From Paraburkholderia panacisoli (GTDB lineage: Bacteria > Pseudomonadota > Gammaproteobacteria > Burkholderiales > Burkholderiaceae), in NCBI RefSeq assembly GCF_008369935.1, contig NZ_VTUZ01000001.1:486925-550924 (forward strand): 64,000 nucleotides of DNA, given 5' to 3'. A program made the position numbers and the translations under genes. The notes beneath the pieces were generated by a model. The model did no database searches and had not been told where the DNA came from. It saw nothing but the letters and a program-made list of their open reading frames with translations. Below, piece after piece: positions 35,643 through 44,428 of the stretch (positions are counted from its first letter, which is position 1; every line of letters begins with the position of its first letter).

Positions 35643-36845
35643 ATGAGCGAGGCTCTTCTGTGCGATGCGATTCGCACGCCGATCGGCCGCTATGCGGGTT
35701 CGCTGTCGTCGGTGCGCGCCGACGATCTGGGCGCGGTGCCACTCAAGGCGCTGATGGAGCGCAACAAGGAAGTCGACTGGAGCGCGATCGACGACATCAT
35801 CTACGGCTGCGCGAACCAGGCGGGCGAGGATAACCGCAACGTCGCGCGTATGTCGCTGCTGCTGGCGGGGTTGCCCAAGGACGTGGCGGGATCCACGGTG
35901 AACCGTCTCTGCGGCTCGGGCTTGGACGCTGTCGGCATTGCGGCGCGCGCGATCAAGTCGGGCGAGGCCGGTCTGATGGTGGCGGGCGGCGTGGAAAGCA
36001 TGAGCCGCGCGCCGTTCGTGATGGGCAAGGCAACCAGCGCGTTTTCGCGTCAGGCCGACATCTACGACACGACGATAGGCTGGCGTTTCATTAATCCGCT
36101 GATGAAGCAGATTTACGGCGTCGACTCGATGCCGGAGACGGGCGAAAACGTCGCAACCGACTACAACATCAGCCGCGCGGATCAGGATGCATTCGCTCTG
36201 CGCAGCCAGCAGAAGGCCGCGCGTGCGCAGCAGGACGGCGCGTTCGCGCAGGAAATGGTTTCGGTGACGATTCCGCAAAAGAAGGGCGATGCGATCGTCG
36301 TCTCGAAGGACGAACATCCGCGCGAAACGAGTCTCGAGGCGCTGGCAAAGCTAAAGGGCGTCGTGCGTCCTGGCGGTACGGTGACGGCGGGCAACGCGTC
36401 GGGCGTGAACGATGGCGCGGCGGCCTTGCTGCTGGCAAACGAAGAGACCGCGAAGCGCTATGGCCTGACACCGCGTGCGCGTGTGCTGGGCATCGCAACG
36501 GCCGGCGTCGATCCGCGCGTGATGGGCATCGGGCCGGTGCCCGCGACGCAAAAGTTGCTCGCGCGTCTGAACATGAACATCAACCAGTTCGATGTGATCG
36601 AACTGAACGAAGCGTTCGCGTCGCAAGGCCTCGCGGTGTTGCGCGCGCTGGGTGTCGCGGATGACGATGCACGCGTCAATCCGAACGGCGGCGCCATTGC
36701 GTTGGGCCATCCGCTTGGCATGAGCGGCGCGCGACTGGTCACGACGGCGATGTATCAATTGCAGCGCACGCAGGGACGCTTTGCACTTTGCACGATGTGC
36801 ATCGGGGTTGGGCAGGGAATTGCGGTTGCAATCGAGCGCCTGTAA
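35643..36845 (+). CDS. pcaF: 3-oxoadipyl-CoA thiolase-type acetyltransferase
   Basis: A 400-residue thiolase. VNRLCGSGLDAVGIAARAIK holds the acyl-accepting Cys near residue 90, GGVESMSRAPFVM follows, and NPNGGAIALGHPLGMSGAR and CTMCIGVGQGIAVAIE supply the catalytic His and second Cys. The segment IYGCANQAGEDNRNVARMSL is characteristic of PcaF/PaaJ thiolases, which split 3-oxoadipyl-CoA to succinyl-CoA and acetyl-CoA. GGAG lies 8 nt before the ATG. It ends a cluster that has CoA-transferase, acyl-CoA dehydrogenase and ETF genes but no enoyl-CoA hydratase or 3-hydroxyacyl-CoA dehydrogenase, so those steps must be encoded elsewhere. A dicarboxylate such as adipate is a fair guess. Confidence 0.9.
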   Translation: MSEALLCDAIRTPIGRYAGSLSSVRADDLGAVPLKALMERNKEVDWSAIDDIIYGCANQAGEDNRNVARMSLLLAGLPKDVAGSTVNRLCGSGLDAVGIAARAIKSGEAGLMVAGGVESMSRAPFVMGKATSAFSRQADIYDTTIGWRFINPLMKQIYGVDSMPETGENVATDYNISRADQDAFALRSQQKAARAQQDGAFAQEMVSVTIPQKKGDAIVVSKDEHPRETSLEALAKLKGVVRPGGTVTAGNASGVNDGAAALLLANEETAKRYGLTPRARVLGIATAGVDPRVMGIGPVPATQKLLARLNMNINQFDVIELNEAFASQGLAVLRALGVADDDARVNPNGGAIALGHPLGMSGARLVTTAMYQLQRTQGRFALCTMCIGVGQGIAVAIERL

Positions 36846-36883
36846 GCGCGACCACGTGCACGGGTGAGGTGGTTGTGAATGCA

Positions 36884-37135
36884 ATGACAAACTTCGAGTT
36901 GCGTCGGCTCATGGCGGCGGCGTCCGCGAATCAGGAAGATGCTGACCTGTGGCGGTTGTTTTCCAATCTCTACGAAGAGCGTCGCATCCGCTGGTGCAAT
37001 TCTGCGCGCGGTTGGCTTGTATCAATCGACAATCGTCATCTGGCCACCGAATCCAGCTTCGATCAGGCAATCCGGATCGCTATCGCGCGATTTCAAGGCA
37101 AGTCGGATTGCCGGAGCGCTTTCATCCCCCGGTGA
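36884..37135 (+). CDS. Small hypothetical protein
   Basis: About 83 residues: TNFELRRLMAAASANQEDAD, LWRLFSNLYEERRIRWCNSA, RGWLVSIDNRHLATESSFDQ. A soluble helix-strand peptide with a weak AGGTGG site upstream. A GTG at 36875 is an alternative start. No family is recognised. It follows the thiolase by 38 nt but seems unrelated to the pathway. Confidence 0.45.
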   Translation: MTNFELRRLMAAASANQEDADLWRLFSNLYEERRIRWCNSARGWLVSIDNRHLATESSFDQAIRIAIARFQGKSDCRSAFIPR

Positions 37136-37140
37136 CCTAT

Positions 37141-37640
37141 ACCCTCCCGACAATGCCGCGTCGGCAGAATGTCGATCGCGTCGAGAACGACCTGCGTCAC
37201 GTTGCCCGCCCTCACGGTGTTGGACACGCCGGGAGGCGCGACAAGCCGTCTGCGCACCCATTGCCGCTGCGCCGACCATCCTGTAGACGATGACGGGCAT
37301 GCTGTCCGCATGTACGACTGGCAAGACGCCGACACCCGTGAATCAAAACGCCAGTATGAGCGCCGCCTGCACGGGATAGCGAAGACACGCCGTGCGATCG
37401 GGCGTTGCGGGTTCGACGCTCTTCACCGCACGCTGCTGACGACCACGTCCGCAGCGAATGCGGAACGCCATCAGCTTCATGAACGCGCCCTGGCCTAAGC
37501 CTCCCGCTTCGGCGCCGACCAGCACGAAGTTCCCCGTAACGTGCGCAGTGAACAGCCTGAAAAGTGCGACAAAGCTGAACGTATCGACACAGCTCGCGAT
37601 GGCGGCGAGTACGCCGTCTTCAGATTTCAGCGATCATCTC
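37141..37640 (-). pseudogene. DUF1275/YoaK-type membrane protein, frameshifted relic
   Basis: Minus-strand pieces match DUF1275 proteins: GVLAAIASCVDTFSFVALF, LFTAHVTGNFVLVGAEAG with GAFMKLMAF, then in other frames MVGAAAMGAQTA and NTVRAGNVTQVVLDAIDIL. At least two frame changes are needed to join them and the C-terminus is missing. The order along the strand is right for one former gene of about 220 codons. It lies directly upstream of the minus-strand VOC gene's stop. Confidence 0.7.
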
Positions 37641-37727
37641 CTGTGCCGGGGATGACATCGGAGCGGACCGCATGGGCACGCTCGTCATGCATGCCCGCGC
37701 TTGCAAGCAGCGGCGCGCATGCCGCGC

Positions 37728-38642
37728 CTACTGCGCCGCATGAATTTCGGCGACGTAACCACCGGGGAACTGCACGAGCGCGGCTTCGCGCTTATCCGAA
37801 GTGAACGGCGGGACCAGCACAGTGACGCCTGCCGACTGTGCTTTCTGCAGCGTGTCGGCGAGATTCGTCACTTCATAACCGGTCATCTCCCGGCCGAACG
37901 GCCAGGGCAAGTGGCCGTCGGTCGCCAGCACCGTCATCCTGCCGAATCCCGAGTCGATCCGCACACGCCGGTACGTATCGCCGGGCCGGCCAATCTCGAC
38001 ACCGGGCGCCGTGCGGTCATCGGAGACGACCTTGCCGTGCGAAAAGGCCACGAAGTTGCGAATCAGTGCATTGGCGCGCTCCGGCGACACGTAGACCCGG
38101 TTCTCGGGCACCGTCTGCAAAGATTCATAGTTCGGCGCCTGGTTGTGCCAGTACAACTGCATGTCGACGCCGCCCGGCCAGGTAATGATCGCGTCCCGAC
38201 CGATCGGATCGGGGAACGTCGCCACAGTGACGTCAGCATGGTACCGCCTGGCCGATTTGACGGCCGCGTCGATGTTGGTCACGAGATATCCCGTGCGCTC
38301 GCTACCGAACGGATACGGAACAGGCGTCTTGAAGCCGAACACCGACAACGTGCCGACCGGCGTGAACACGAGTTGCGACATCGTCTTGCTCGACGTGGGT
38401 GTCACCTGAAAGACGCCCTGTTGCGACTTGTGCCCACCGAAAGTTGCAACGAGACTATCGGTGAATTTGTCGAAGTCTTCCGGCGCGACATAGACATGGG
38501 TGGTGTCGTATTGCGGACCCACAGCGAGCTGGGGTTCCGCAACTAGCTGACGAAGTCCTGGCGGTGTGGCCGACGCGACTGACAATGCTGCGAGACAGAT
38601 GGCGGCAAGCGATGTCGCTGCCAGCGAACGGAGATTACCCAT
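37728..38642 (-). CDS. Secreted VOC/glyoxalase-like protein
   Basis: A 304-residue protein with a Sec signal peptide (RSLAATSLAAICLAALSVAS, cleavage likely after SASA). Two vicinal-oxygen-chelate-type halves follow (TTHVYVAPEDFDKFTDSLVA and NRVYVSPERANALIRNFVAF). Each repeats a beta-alpha-beta-beta pattern with PYPFGSERTGYLVTN and PWPFGREMTGYEVTN, so the gene arose by internal duplication. Periplasmic location is expected. Enzyme activity is not known; metal ligands are not obvious. It is the last gene of the minus-strand unit that starts with the isochorismatase-like gene, 24 nt after the doxX stop. Confidence 0.8.
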   Translation of the reverse strand: MGNLRSLAATSLAAICLAALSVASATPPGLRQLVAEPQLAVGPQYDTTHVYVAPEDFDKFTDSLVATFGGHKSQQGVFQVTPTSSKTMSQLVFTPVGTLSVFGFKTPVPYPFGSERTGYLVTNIDAAVKSARRYHADVTVATFPDPIGRDAIITWPGGVDMQLYWHNQAPNYESLQTVPENRVYVSPERANALIRNFVAFSHGKVVSDDRTAPGVEIGRPGDTYRRVRIDSGFGRMTVLATDGHLPWPFGREMTGYEVTNLADTLQKAQSAGVTVLVPPFTSDKREAALVQFPGGYVAEIHAAQ

Positions 38643-38666
38643 GATGGTGAGGGTCCCTTAAGGTAT

Positions 38667-39113
38667 TTACTGACCACCGGCATGGCCGGAGGAATGTTTG
38701 ACGCCGGCGAGGCGTGTCGCCATGACAAGCGCAGCGATGAGCCCGAGATGCTCGAAGAAGGCGTTCAACGCGAAAAAGTGCGCGTCGCCCGTCAGGTTCC
38801 AGAAGTCGTTCGCGACGAACATCGCCACGGCCGTCAATGCACCCAGTGCGCCCGCGCCCAGCCACACGAAGCGGCTGAAGGTCACGCACGCCGAGCCGCC
38901 CAGCTCGACGACGATCGCGAGCGCTGCCCACAGCCATCCCGGATGCAACCCGAAATGCGCCTGCTCGTGCACGGCGGCATGAAAATTCGCGAGCTTGGCC
39001 ACACCTCCGATCAGATACGCGGACACGAGCGCCACGCGCGCCACCAGCGGCAACCAGCGCGGCGCGAGCAGCGCGGCGATCCAGGGCGGATTCCCTTGTG
39101 CGTGCGTGCTCAT
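38667..39113 (-). CDS. DoxX-family membrane protein
   Basis: A 148-residue protein with four predicted helices: LPLVARVALVSAYLIGGVAK, WLWAALAIVVELGGSACVTF, WLGAGALGALTAVAMFVAND and LGLIAALVMATRL. VARVALVSAYLIGGVAKL and NDFWNLTGDAHFFALNAFFE are typical of the DoxX/SURF4-like family found in oxidoreductase operons. Its start lies one base after the amidohydrolase stop, so the two are translationally coupled. The function in this operon is unknown. Confidence 0.85.
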   Translation of the reverse strand: MSTHAQGNPPWIAALLAPRWLPLVARVALVSAYLIGGVAKLANFHAAVHEQAHFGLHPGWLWAALAIVVELGGSACVTFSRFVWLGAGALGALTAVAMFVANDFWNLTGDAHFFALNAFFEHLGLIAALVMATRLAGVKHSSGHAGGQ

Positions 39114-39114
39114 G

Positions 39115-41007
39115 TCAGACCGCCCAGCAGGCGCAGCCGAGCGCGCCCCAGAACGAACGCAGATCCGACGCCGGCGCATTGTTCGACCAGGCGCGCGCAT
39201 GGTCGTGGCCATGCACGGCACAACCATTCGGGCAGCCGCACGATAACGCCGCCATCTGTTGCAACGAAGCCTCGCCTTCGCCCTTCGAATCCTTCCATGC
39301 CGCGAAGCCACCAAAGCGGCGCACGGGCGACCAGTCGGGCATCGCCGGAGGCGGCGCGTTGTCGTCGAGATGAGCGAACGCTGCACCGCCAAACACGATG
39401 CGGCCGCCGACAATCGTCAGATCCGCCACCGTACCTGCAATCTCGTCCTCGGTGCAGGCGAAAAAGTCGCGGTCGGGAACGATCAGGTCAGCAAGCTGCC
39501 CCACGGCGATCTGGCCTTTCTTGCCTTCTTCGCTGGAAAACCAGCTGACCTTCTCCGTCCACATCCGCAGCGCCGTATCGCGGTCGAGGCGATTGCGCTG
39601 CGGATAGAGGCGCAGGCCGCCGACCGTCTTGCCCGTCACCAGCCACGCAAGCGACACCCACGGGTTGTACGACGCGACACGCGTGGCATCCGTGCCCGCC
39701 GCGGTGCGCACGCCCTTCTCGAGCATGCGGGCGATCGGCGGCGTCGCCTCGGCCGCGGCCGCGCCGTAACGTTCGACGAAATACTCGCCCTGGTAGGCCA
39801 TTCGGTGTTGCACCGCCACGCCGCCGCCGAGCGCCGCGATACGGTCCATCGAACGTTCGGAGATCGTCTCGGCGTGGTCGAAGAACCAGTTGATGCCGTC
39901 AAGCGGAATGTCCCGGTTGACCTTCTCGAAGACATCCAGCGGGCGGCTGATGGTCTCGTCATAGGTTGCGTGCATGCGCCATGGCCAGCGGTTTTCGGCG
40001 AGCACGCGCACGACCCCTTCCAGTTCGTCTTCCATCTGCTGAGGCATGTCCGGCCGCGGCTCGCGGAAGTCCTCGAAGTCCGCTGCGGAGTACACCAGCA
40101 TCTCGCCTGCACCGTTGTGCCGGAAGTAGTCATCGCCCTGCTTGTACTTCGATGTCTTCGTCCAGTTCAGGAAGTCCTGCTTCTCCGCCTTCGGTTTCTG
40201 CGTGAACAGGTTGTACGCGAGACGCACGGTCATCTGCCCGTCGTTCGCGAGTTTCTGGATGACTTCGTAATCATCGGGGTAGTTCTGGAAGCCGCCGCCC
40301 GCGTCGATCACGCCTGTCACGCCGAGCCGGTTCAGCTCGCGCATGAAATGGCGCGTCGAGTTGAGCTGATAGTCGAACGGCAGCTTCGGCCCCTTTGCCA
40401 GCGTCGCGTACAGGATCATCGCGTTCGGTTTGGCAAGCAGCAGCCCGGTCGGGTTGCCGTCGCCGTCGCGCATGATCTGTCCACCGGGCGGCTCCGGCGT
40501 GTCTTTCGTATAGCCGACCACCCGCAGCGCCGCGGCGTTCAGCAACGCCCGGTCGTAAAGATGCAGGATGAACACCGGCGTATCGGGTGCAACGGCATTC
40601 AGTTCCGCGATCGTGGGCAGCCGCTTCTCGGCGAACTGCTGCTCGGTGAAGCCACCGACCACACGGACCCATTGCGATGGCGGCGTAACGGCCACCTGGC
40701 GCTTGAGCATGTTCATCGCATCGGCGAGCGTTCGCACGCCGTCCCACCGCAGTTCCATGTTGAAGTTCAAGCCGCCGCGCACGACGTGTGTGTGATTGTC
40801 GATGAGTCCCGGCAGAACGGATCGTCCCTTCAGGTCAATCACCTTTGTCGCAGTACCTGCCATCGACATGATGTCGGCAGTGTCGCCAACGGCGATGAAT
40901 TTCCCGTCCTTGATGGCGACCGCGCTCGCTGTGGGGTTTGCCCGGTTCAGCGTCGTGAAGCGGCCGTTGCGCAGGATAAGATCAGGGGATGTTGCAGATG
41001 TTTTCAC
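39115..41007 (-). CDS. Amidohydrolase family protein (YtcJ-like)
   Basis: A 630-residue metal-dependent hydrolase of the amidohydrolase superfamily. A beta-sandwich start (LILRNGRFTTLNRANPTASA) leads to the first metal motif GLIDNHTHVVRGG. Further ligands are in RMHATYDETI, WFFDHAETISERSM and the aspartate of TAAGTDATRVASYNPW. QIAVGQLADLIVPDRDFF closes the sandwich. The C-terminal 60 residues (CGCPNGCAVHGHDHARAW) are Cys/His-rich and unusual, perhaps a metal site. The start is GTG at 41007, overlapping the XapX stop by four bases. The substrate is unknown; the neighbours suggest a small aromatic or amide compound. Confidence 0.88.
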   Translation of the reverse strand: MKTSATSPDLILRNGRFTTLNRANPTASAVAIKDGKFIAVGDTADIMSMAGTATKVIDLKGRSVLPGLIDNHTHVVRGGLNFNMELRWDGVRTLADAMNMLKRQVAVTPPSQWVRVVGGFTEQQFAEKRLPTIAELNAVAPDTPVFILHLYDRALLNAAALRVVGYTKDTPEPPGGQIMRDGDGNPTGLLLAKPNAMILYATLAKGPKLPFDYQLNSTRHFMRELNRLGVTGVIDAGGGFQNYPDDYEVIQKLANDGQMTVRLAYNLFTQKPKAEKQDFLNWTKTSKYKQGDDYFRHNGAGEMLVYSAADFEDFREPRPDMPQQMEDELEGVVRVLAENRWPWRMHATYDETISRPLDVFEKVNRDIPLDGINWFFDHAETISERSMDRIAALGGGVAVQHRMAYQGEYFVERYGAAAAEATPPIARMLEKGVRTAAGTDATRVASYNPWVSLAWLVTGKTVGGLRLYPQRNRLDRDTALRMWTEKVSWFSSEEGKKGQIAVGQLADLIVPDRDFFACTEDEIAGTVADLTIVGGRIVFGGAAFAHLDDNAPPPAMPDWSPVRRFGGFAAWKDSKGEGEASLQQMAALSCGCPNGCAVHGHDHARAWSNNAPASDLRSFWGALGCACWAV

Positions 41008-41294
41008 GAGCGTTTTTCCTTGATATTGGCATTCTCGCGGCTAGCCTGCTTGACTGAGCAACGGTTGGGCAGCATCCCGGGCATGTGCGCCGCATCATGC
41101 GACTCGTGCGGAGCCGTCGAAGTTGGCTGGCCGAAAAGAAGATACTTGCTTACGGGAATGATCTGCTCGCCGCCCAGGATGCCGAGCAGGCCGATGAGCG
41201 CGACGAGCGGCGGCGCCGGCGAACGCACATGCATCAGGCTGTAAATGACGCCGACCAGCTCGCCGGCCCCCAGTGACAATAAATACACTTTCAT
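41004..41294 (-). CDS. XapX-domain (DUF1427) membrane protein
   Basis: A 96-residue protein with two hydrophobic helices (VYLLSLGAGELVGVIYSLMH and PPLVALIGLLGILGGEQIIP), the XapX pattern, and a hydrophilic His-containing tail. The family is short and found beside amidohydrolase or isochorismatase genes in proteobacteria. Its biochemical role is unknown. It overlaps the amidohydrolase GTG by four bases, so the two are made together. Confidence 0.85.
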   Translation of the reverse strand: MKVYLLSLGAGELVGVIYSLMHVRSPAPPLVALIGLLGILGGEQIIPVSKYLLFGQPTSTAPHESHDAAHMPGMLPNRCSVKQASRENANIKEKRS

Positions 41295-41371
41295 CAACTC
41301 ACCTTGCTCGCCTCGTCGGATCACGAAAACAGTGGCTGGCGCGCGTACGCGCCGGCCACTGTTGCGCGAGG

Positions 41372-42025
41372 TCAGTGCCCCTCGCTGCCGCCGAACATGG
41401 TCTTCGCGTAGATCAGACCGAGACCGTAACCGCCGCCGTGCTGGATCGATGTTGCCACCGTCTGGTTGTACGTTTCGCTGCGTGCCCAGTCGCGTTGCAG
41501 TTCGAGCAGGTACTGCAGCGACGTCATCGGGCGTGCACCTAACTGGATCATCCGCTCCATGGCGCGCTCGTGCGCCTCGTCGGAGACGTCGCCGCAGGCA
41601 TCGGCGATCACATACACTTCGAACCCCTGCTCGAGCGCCGACAGCGCCGGTTCGACGATGCAGACCGATGTCCACATCCCGGCGAGGACAATCTTGCTCT
41701 TCCCGATGGCGTTGACGCGCTCGGCAATGCGCGCGTCTTCCCATGTATTCATGGTGGTACGGTCGATAACGTCCACTTCGGCGAACACCGAGCGGATCTC
41801 GTCGAAAATCGGGCCCGAGAAGGTCTTCTCGGCGACCGTCGTGAGAATCACCGAAACGTTGAACTCCTTCGCGGCCTTTGACACGAGCGCCGCGTTGTTG
41901 CGCAGCGAGACGGCGTCGATCGATCTGGTGGCGAACGACATTTGCGACTGGTGATCAATCATGATTAGCGTGTGATTGCTGGGGTCAAGCAGTGTCTTGC
42001 CTGGTTGGGCTTTGGCTGTGGGCAT
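41372..42025 (-). CDS. Isochorismatase-like cysteine hydrolase (YcaC type)
   Basis: A 217-residue hydrolase of the isochorismatase fold. The catalytic Asp is in NHTLIMIDHQSQMSFATRSI, the Lys region in ILTTVAEKTFSGP, and the nucleophile Cys in LAGMWTSVCIVEPALSALEQ. VYVIADACGDVSDEAHERAM is also diagnostic. The start at 42025 has AGGAGG five nt upstream; an ATG one codon earlier is too close to it and the far upstream frame lacks a site. YcaC-like enzymes split small amides or related bonds; the substrate is unknown. It is the first gene of the five-gene minus-strand operon. Confidence 0.9.
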   Translation of the reverse strand: MPTAKAQPGKTLLDPSNHTLIMIDHQSQMSFATRSIDAVSLRNNAALVSKAAKEFNVSVILTTVAEKTFSGPIFDEIRSVFAEVDVIDRTTMNTWEDARIAERVNAIGKSKIVLAGMWTSVCIVEPALSALEQGFEVYVIADACGDVSDEAHERAMERMIQLGARPMTSLQYLLELQRDWARSETYNQTVATSIQHGGGYGLGLIYAKTMFGGSEGH

Positions 42026-42175
42026 CATTGCCTCCTTTGAATTGCCGGTTGTTACTGGGAAGAAGGGGGTGTCCCCGATAAGTGCGTCGTTCGTTGGGGT
42101 AGTCATCGTCAGGTTTCCATCGTTGGGGAGGCGCGTTCATCAGCGCGGCCTCTAGATTGCTACAGTGATTTCGAG

Positions 42176-42196
42176 TTCTTAATGAACCATTAAGAA
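42176..42196 (-). promoter_or_regulatory. Perfect 21-bp palindrome upstream of the isochorismatase operon
   Basis: TTCTTAATG-AAC-CATTAAGAA is a perfect 9-3-9 palindrome, 150 nt before the first gene of the minus-strand operon, in AT-rich DNA. It fits an operator; no regulator gene is adjacent. Confidence 0.65.
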
Positions 42197-42373
42197 GTGC
42201 TAATTGTAATCACCTATATTCGAGCTATCGAGAGTGTGAGTCAGTTCGTCACAAGAGAGCTAGAGAAAGCCAGGAGGCCGGATGTGGGGAATCTCGAACC
42301 TCTGTCGGGTAACCGGGCGGAAGCGTGGGGTCGCTCATGATGGGCTTATGTCAGTGTGTTTGAATGATTAGGC

Positions 42374-42720
42374 TTACTTCAGCTTGTCCATAGCATCCAG
42401 CACGTGCGTGCTGCACGTTATGGCAGCGCCGGTGTTCAGGTTGATCGCAACGCCCAGTGCTTCTGCGATCTCCTCATCGGACATGCCGAGCTTCACGGCT
42501 TCGGCCGCATGAAACGCAATGCAACCATCGCAGAGCGTGGCGACTGCGACGGCCAGCGCGATGAGTTCGCGCGTCTTCGCGCCGAGATATGGGTATATGC
42601 GCCGGCACCAGCGACAAGGGCACAACCGCGGACGGTGTCCGGCGTGCGTGTGGACAGTCCTTTGAGGCGAGAATCGATGTTCTGAATCGTATTTTTTCCC
42701 AATCGAGCATGAGATAAGTC
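42374..42720 (-). pseudogene. AhpD-like carboxymuconolactone decarboxylase-type gene, frameshifted
   Basis: The minus-strand frame ending at 42374 reads LGAKTRELIALAVAVATLCD, GCIAFHAAEAVKLGMSDEEI and AEALGVAINLNTGAAITCST. This is the AhpD-like core with the CxxC...H redox motif (CDGCIAFH). The expected preceding part, STRTPDTVRGCALVAGAGA, lies in another frame just upstream, so one base was gained or lost near 42600. The first 20-30 codons are also eroded. A functional short product cannot be excluded, since the redox motif is intact. Confidence 0.7.
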
Positions 42721-43249
42721 CAATAGTGATGTATGGGATGTAGACGCGAGCTCACGCTTGAGCACCGAAAAATAGCCCGGGGCATAGCGGGAAGGCCATG
42801 CCAGTCGAGGAGTAACCCATTTGGAGCGTCGGTGTGCGAACCAATTTAGGGTATTCCCAGCGCAGCCGCAATTACACTTTGTGATCAGGATGACACGACA
42901 CTCCTTCCCACGAATATTGAGGTGTCGCTAACACCATCGTGCAATGGCGCTCTGCACCGCCTTCGGCCTAACCTCGCGTCCTGGACGACAACTTTCAGGA
43001 GTTTTTCCATGCCACGCGAGTGCAAGCCCTTGACGCCCGGATTCGATAAACGACATCGACCCGAAGCTGGCGAGGAGCGGGTCGGCTGTGCGGCCGACCA
43101 GTGTATCCACCGGCATGTATTTTCATGTCAGCGCAGGTGCAGGTGCGTCGCCGCCCGTTCGTAGCATCAGCCGTTCAACCCGCCCTTAGGCATCTCAGCA
43201 TGGCGAGTTCGTAATAACAGCACACGCCCCGCCCATAGGAGGAATTCTC
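42721..43249. other. Intergenic stretch
   Basis: No supported gene or RNA; short open frames on both strands have no recognisable product. Confidence 0.4.
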
Positions 43250-43732
43250 GTGGATCACTGGAAAACAGCCGACTTGATCAACCCGATGGACTACAGAGAG
43301 GATTTTTCGAAACCCATTCCCAAGGATCCAGCGGAGTTGACACCTAAATCGGAACGCCTGTTCAAAGCATCTGTCATCGTTGTCTGTGGCTGGGCAGCGT
43401 TTGAGGCGCCGCTGGAACTCGGCGGCTCGATCGGCTCGACCTGGCTGATCGCCCTGGTGGCGTCGAAGGTACTGATGGGCCTCATTGGTACGCTCGCCAT
43501 CGCAAACCTGCCTTTTGCCCGCCAAGTCTTTACCTTCTTCTGCGGAGCGAGCGTACTCGCCATAGCACCTGCCTTACCTCTTGAGTACACGCATAGTGTT
43601 GCAATTGCACTCTTCTCGACGGTTGAGTGCGGTGGCAAAGCAGCATGCGTTGCATCGGTCGCAATCGCGTCGTTGGCAGGAGACAGTTTTAGCGCCAATC
43701 TGAGCGTAGGAAAATGCACGGCCGACGACTAA
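43250..43732 (+). CDS. Small membrane protein of unknown function
   Basis: A 160-residue protein starting at GTG with an AGGAGG site 8 nt upstream. After a hydrophilic N-terminus (DYREDFSKPIPKDPAELTPK) come three or four hydrophobic helices (SVIVVCGWAAFEAPLELGGS, STWLIALVASKVLMGLIGTL, VFTFFCGASVLAIAPALPLE). No family is recognised, though similar three-helix proteins are common in Burkholderia accessory DNA. It stands alone. Confidence 0.55.
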   Translation: MDHWKTADLINPMDYREDFSKPIPKDPAELTPKSERLFKASVIVVCGWAAFEAPLELGGSIGSTWLIALVASKVLMGLIGTLAIANLPFARQVFTFFCGASVLAIAPALPLEYTHSVAIALFSTVECGGKAACVASVAIASLAGDSFSANLSVGKCTADD

Positions 43733-43782
43733 ACATGAGCTTATCGAGCGTGTTGGGTTTGGCACTACCTCCAATGTCCAGT

Positions 43783-44053
43783 GGGCACTGTCAGGTCGTT
43801 GGTTCGGTCACGTAAGATGGTGATGACGAAATCGAAATCGCTTTATCACGGCCGCCGTTTCCCGGCCGAGGTCATCGGTTGCGCTGTTCGCTTGTACTTC
43901 CGCTTTCAGTTGAGCTTGCGCGACATGGAGGAACTGCTCCTCGAGCGCGGTATCACCGTGACATACGAGACGATCCGACGCTGGTGCGATAAGTTTGGCA
44001 GGGGCTTCGGCCACCGGGTGAAAGCGGCGCGCGCACGGCCAGCAATGTACTGA
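43783..44053 (+). pseudogene. IS6-family transposase, N-terminal relic
   Basis: KSKSLYHGRRFPAEVIGCAV, RLYFRFQLSLRDMEELLLER and GITVTYETIRRWCDKFGRGF are the N-terminal part of an IS6/IS26-like transposase. The frame leaves the family at about AARARPAMY, before the first catalytic Asp. A GGGCACTGTCA near 43783 resembles the left terminal repeat of IS6 elements. The break coincides with the start of an unrelated efflux-protein fragment, so a deletion joined the two. Confidence 0.75.
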
Positions 44054-44376
44054 TCACGCAGTACAACCAGGCCGTGCTGAACGCCGTGTGCGATGTCGCG
44101 CTAGCGGGTAGCAGGCTTCAGGACCTCGACGAGGAAGCCGAGCTGCAGGTACAGAAGATCGATGCCGTGTCGTTCGCCCAGGCGAGTGCGCAAGCGCGCT
44201 ATAAAAGGGGTGTCGCGAGCCGGCAGACGGCGATGGACGCCCGCCAGGCTGTGTTGCTCGAACGCATCTCCATGCTGGAAGCCGACGGGCAGCGCCCGAG
44301 TCAGGACATCGCGATGTCGAAGGCGCTCGGAGGCGGGTATAGCGAGGAGACACCTGTTGCGCTGAGAGTACAGTGA
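44047..44376 (+). pseudogene. RND outer-membrane efflux lipoprotein (NodT type), C-terminal fragment
   Basis: TQYNQAVLNAVCDVALAGSR, LQDLDEEAELQVQKIDAVSF, QARYKRGVASRQTAMDARQA and AMSKALGGGYSEET form the last helical hairpin of a TolC/NodT-type channel. About 75 percent of the gene is missing upstream, where the IS6 relic begins. The remaining frame has no start of its own beyond an internal ATG. It shows that an efflux operon once stood here. Confidence 0.75.
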
Positions 44377-44428
44377 TGCGATATCCAGACTGGCGCATCC
44401 ATCGGAGTGCAGGGACGCGCCCAATCCT

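Noticed and set aside
39259..41244. A 661-codon plus-strand open frame
   Set aside because: It lies antisense to the well-supported amidohydrolase and has shadow-type composition (Arg, His, Asp rich).
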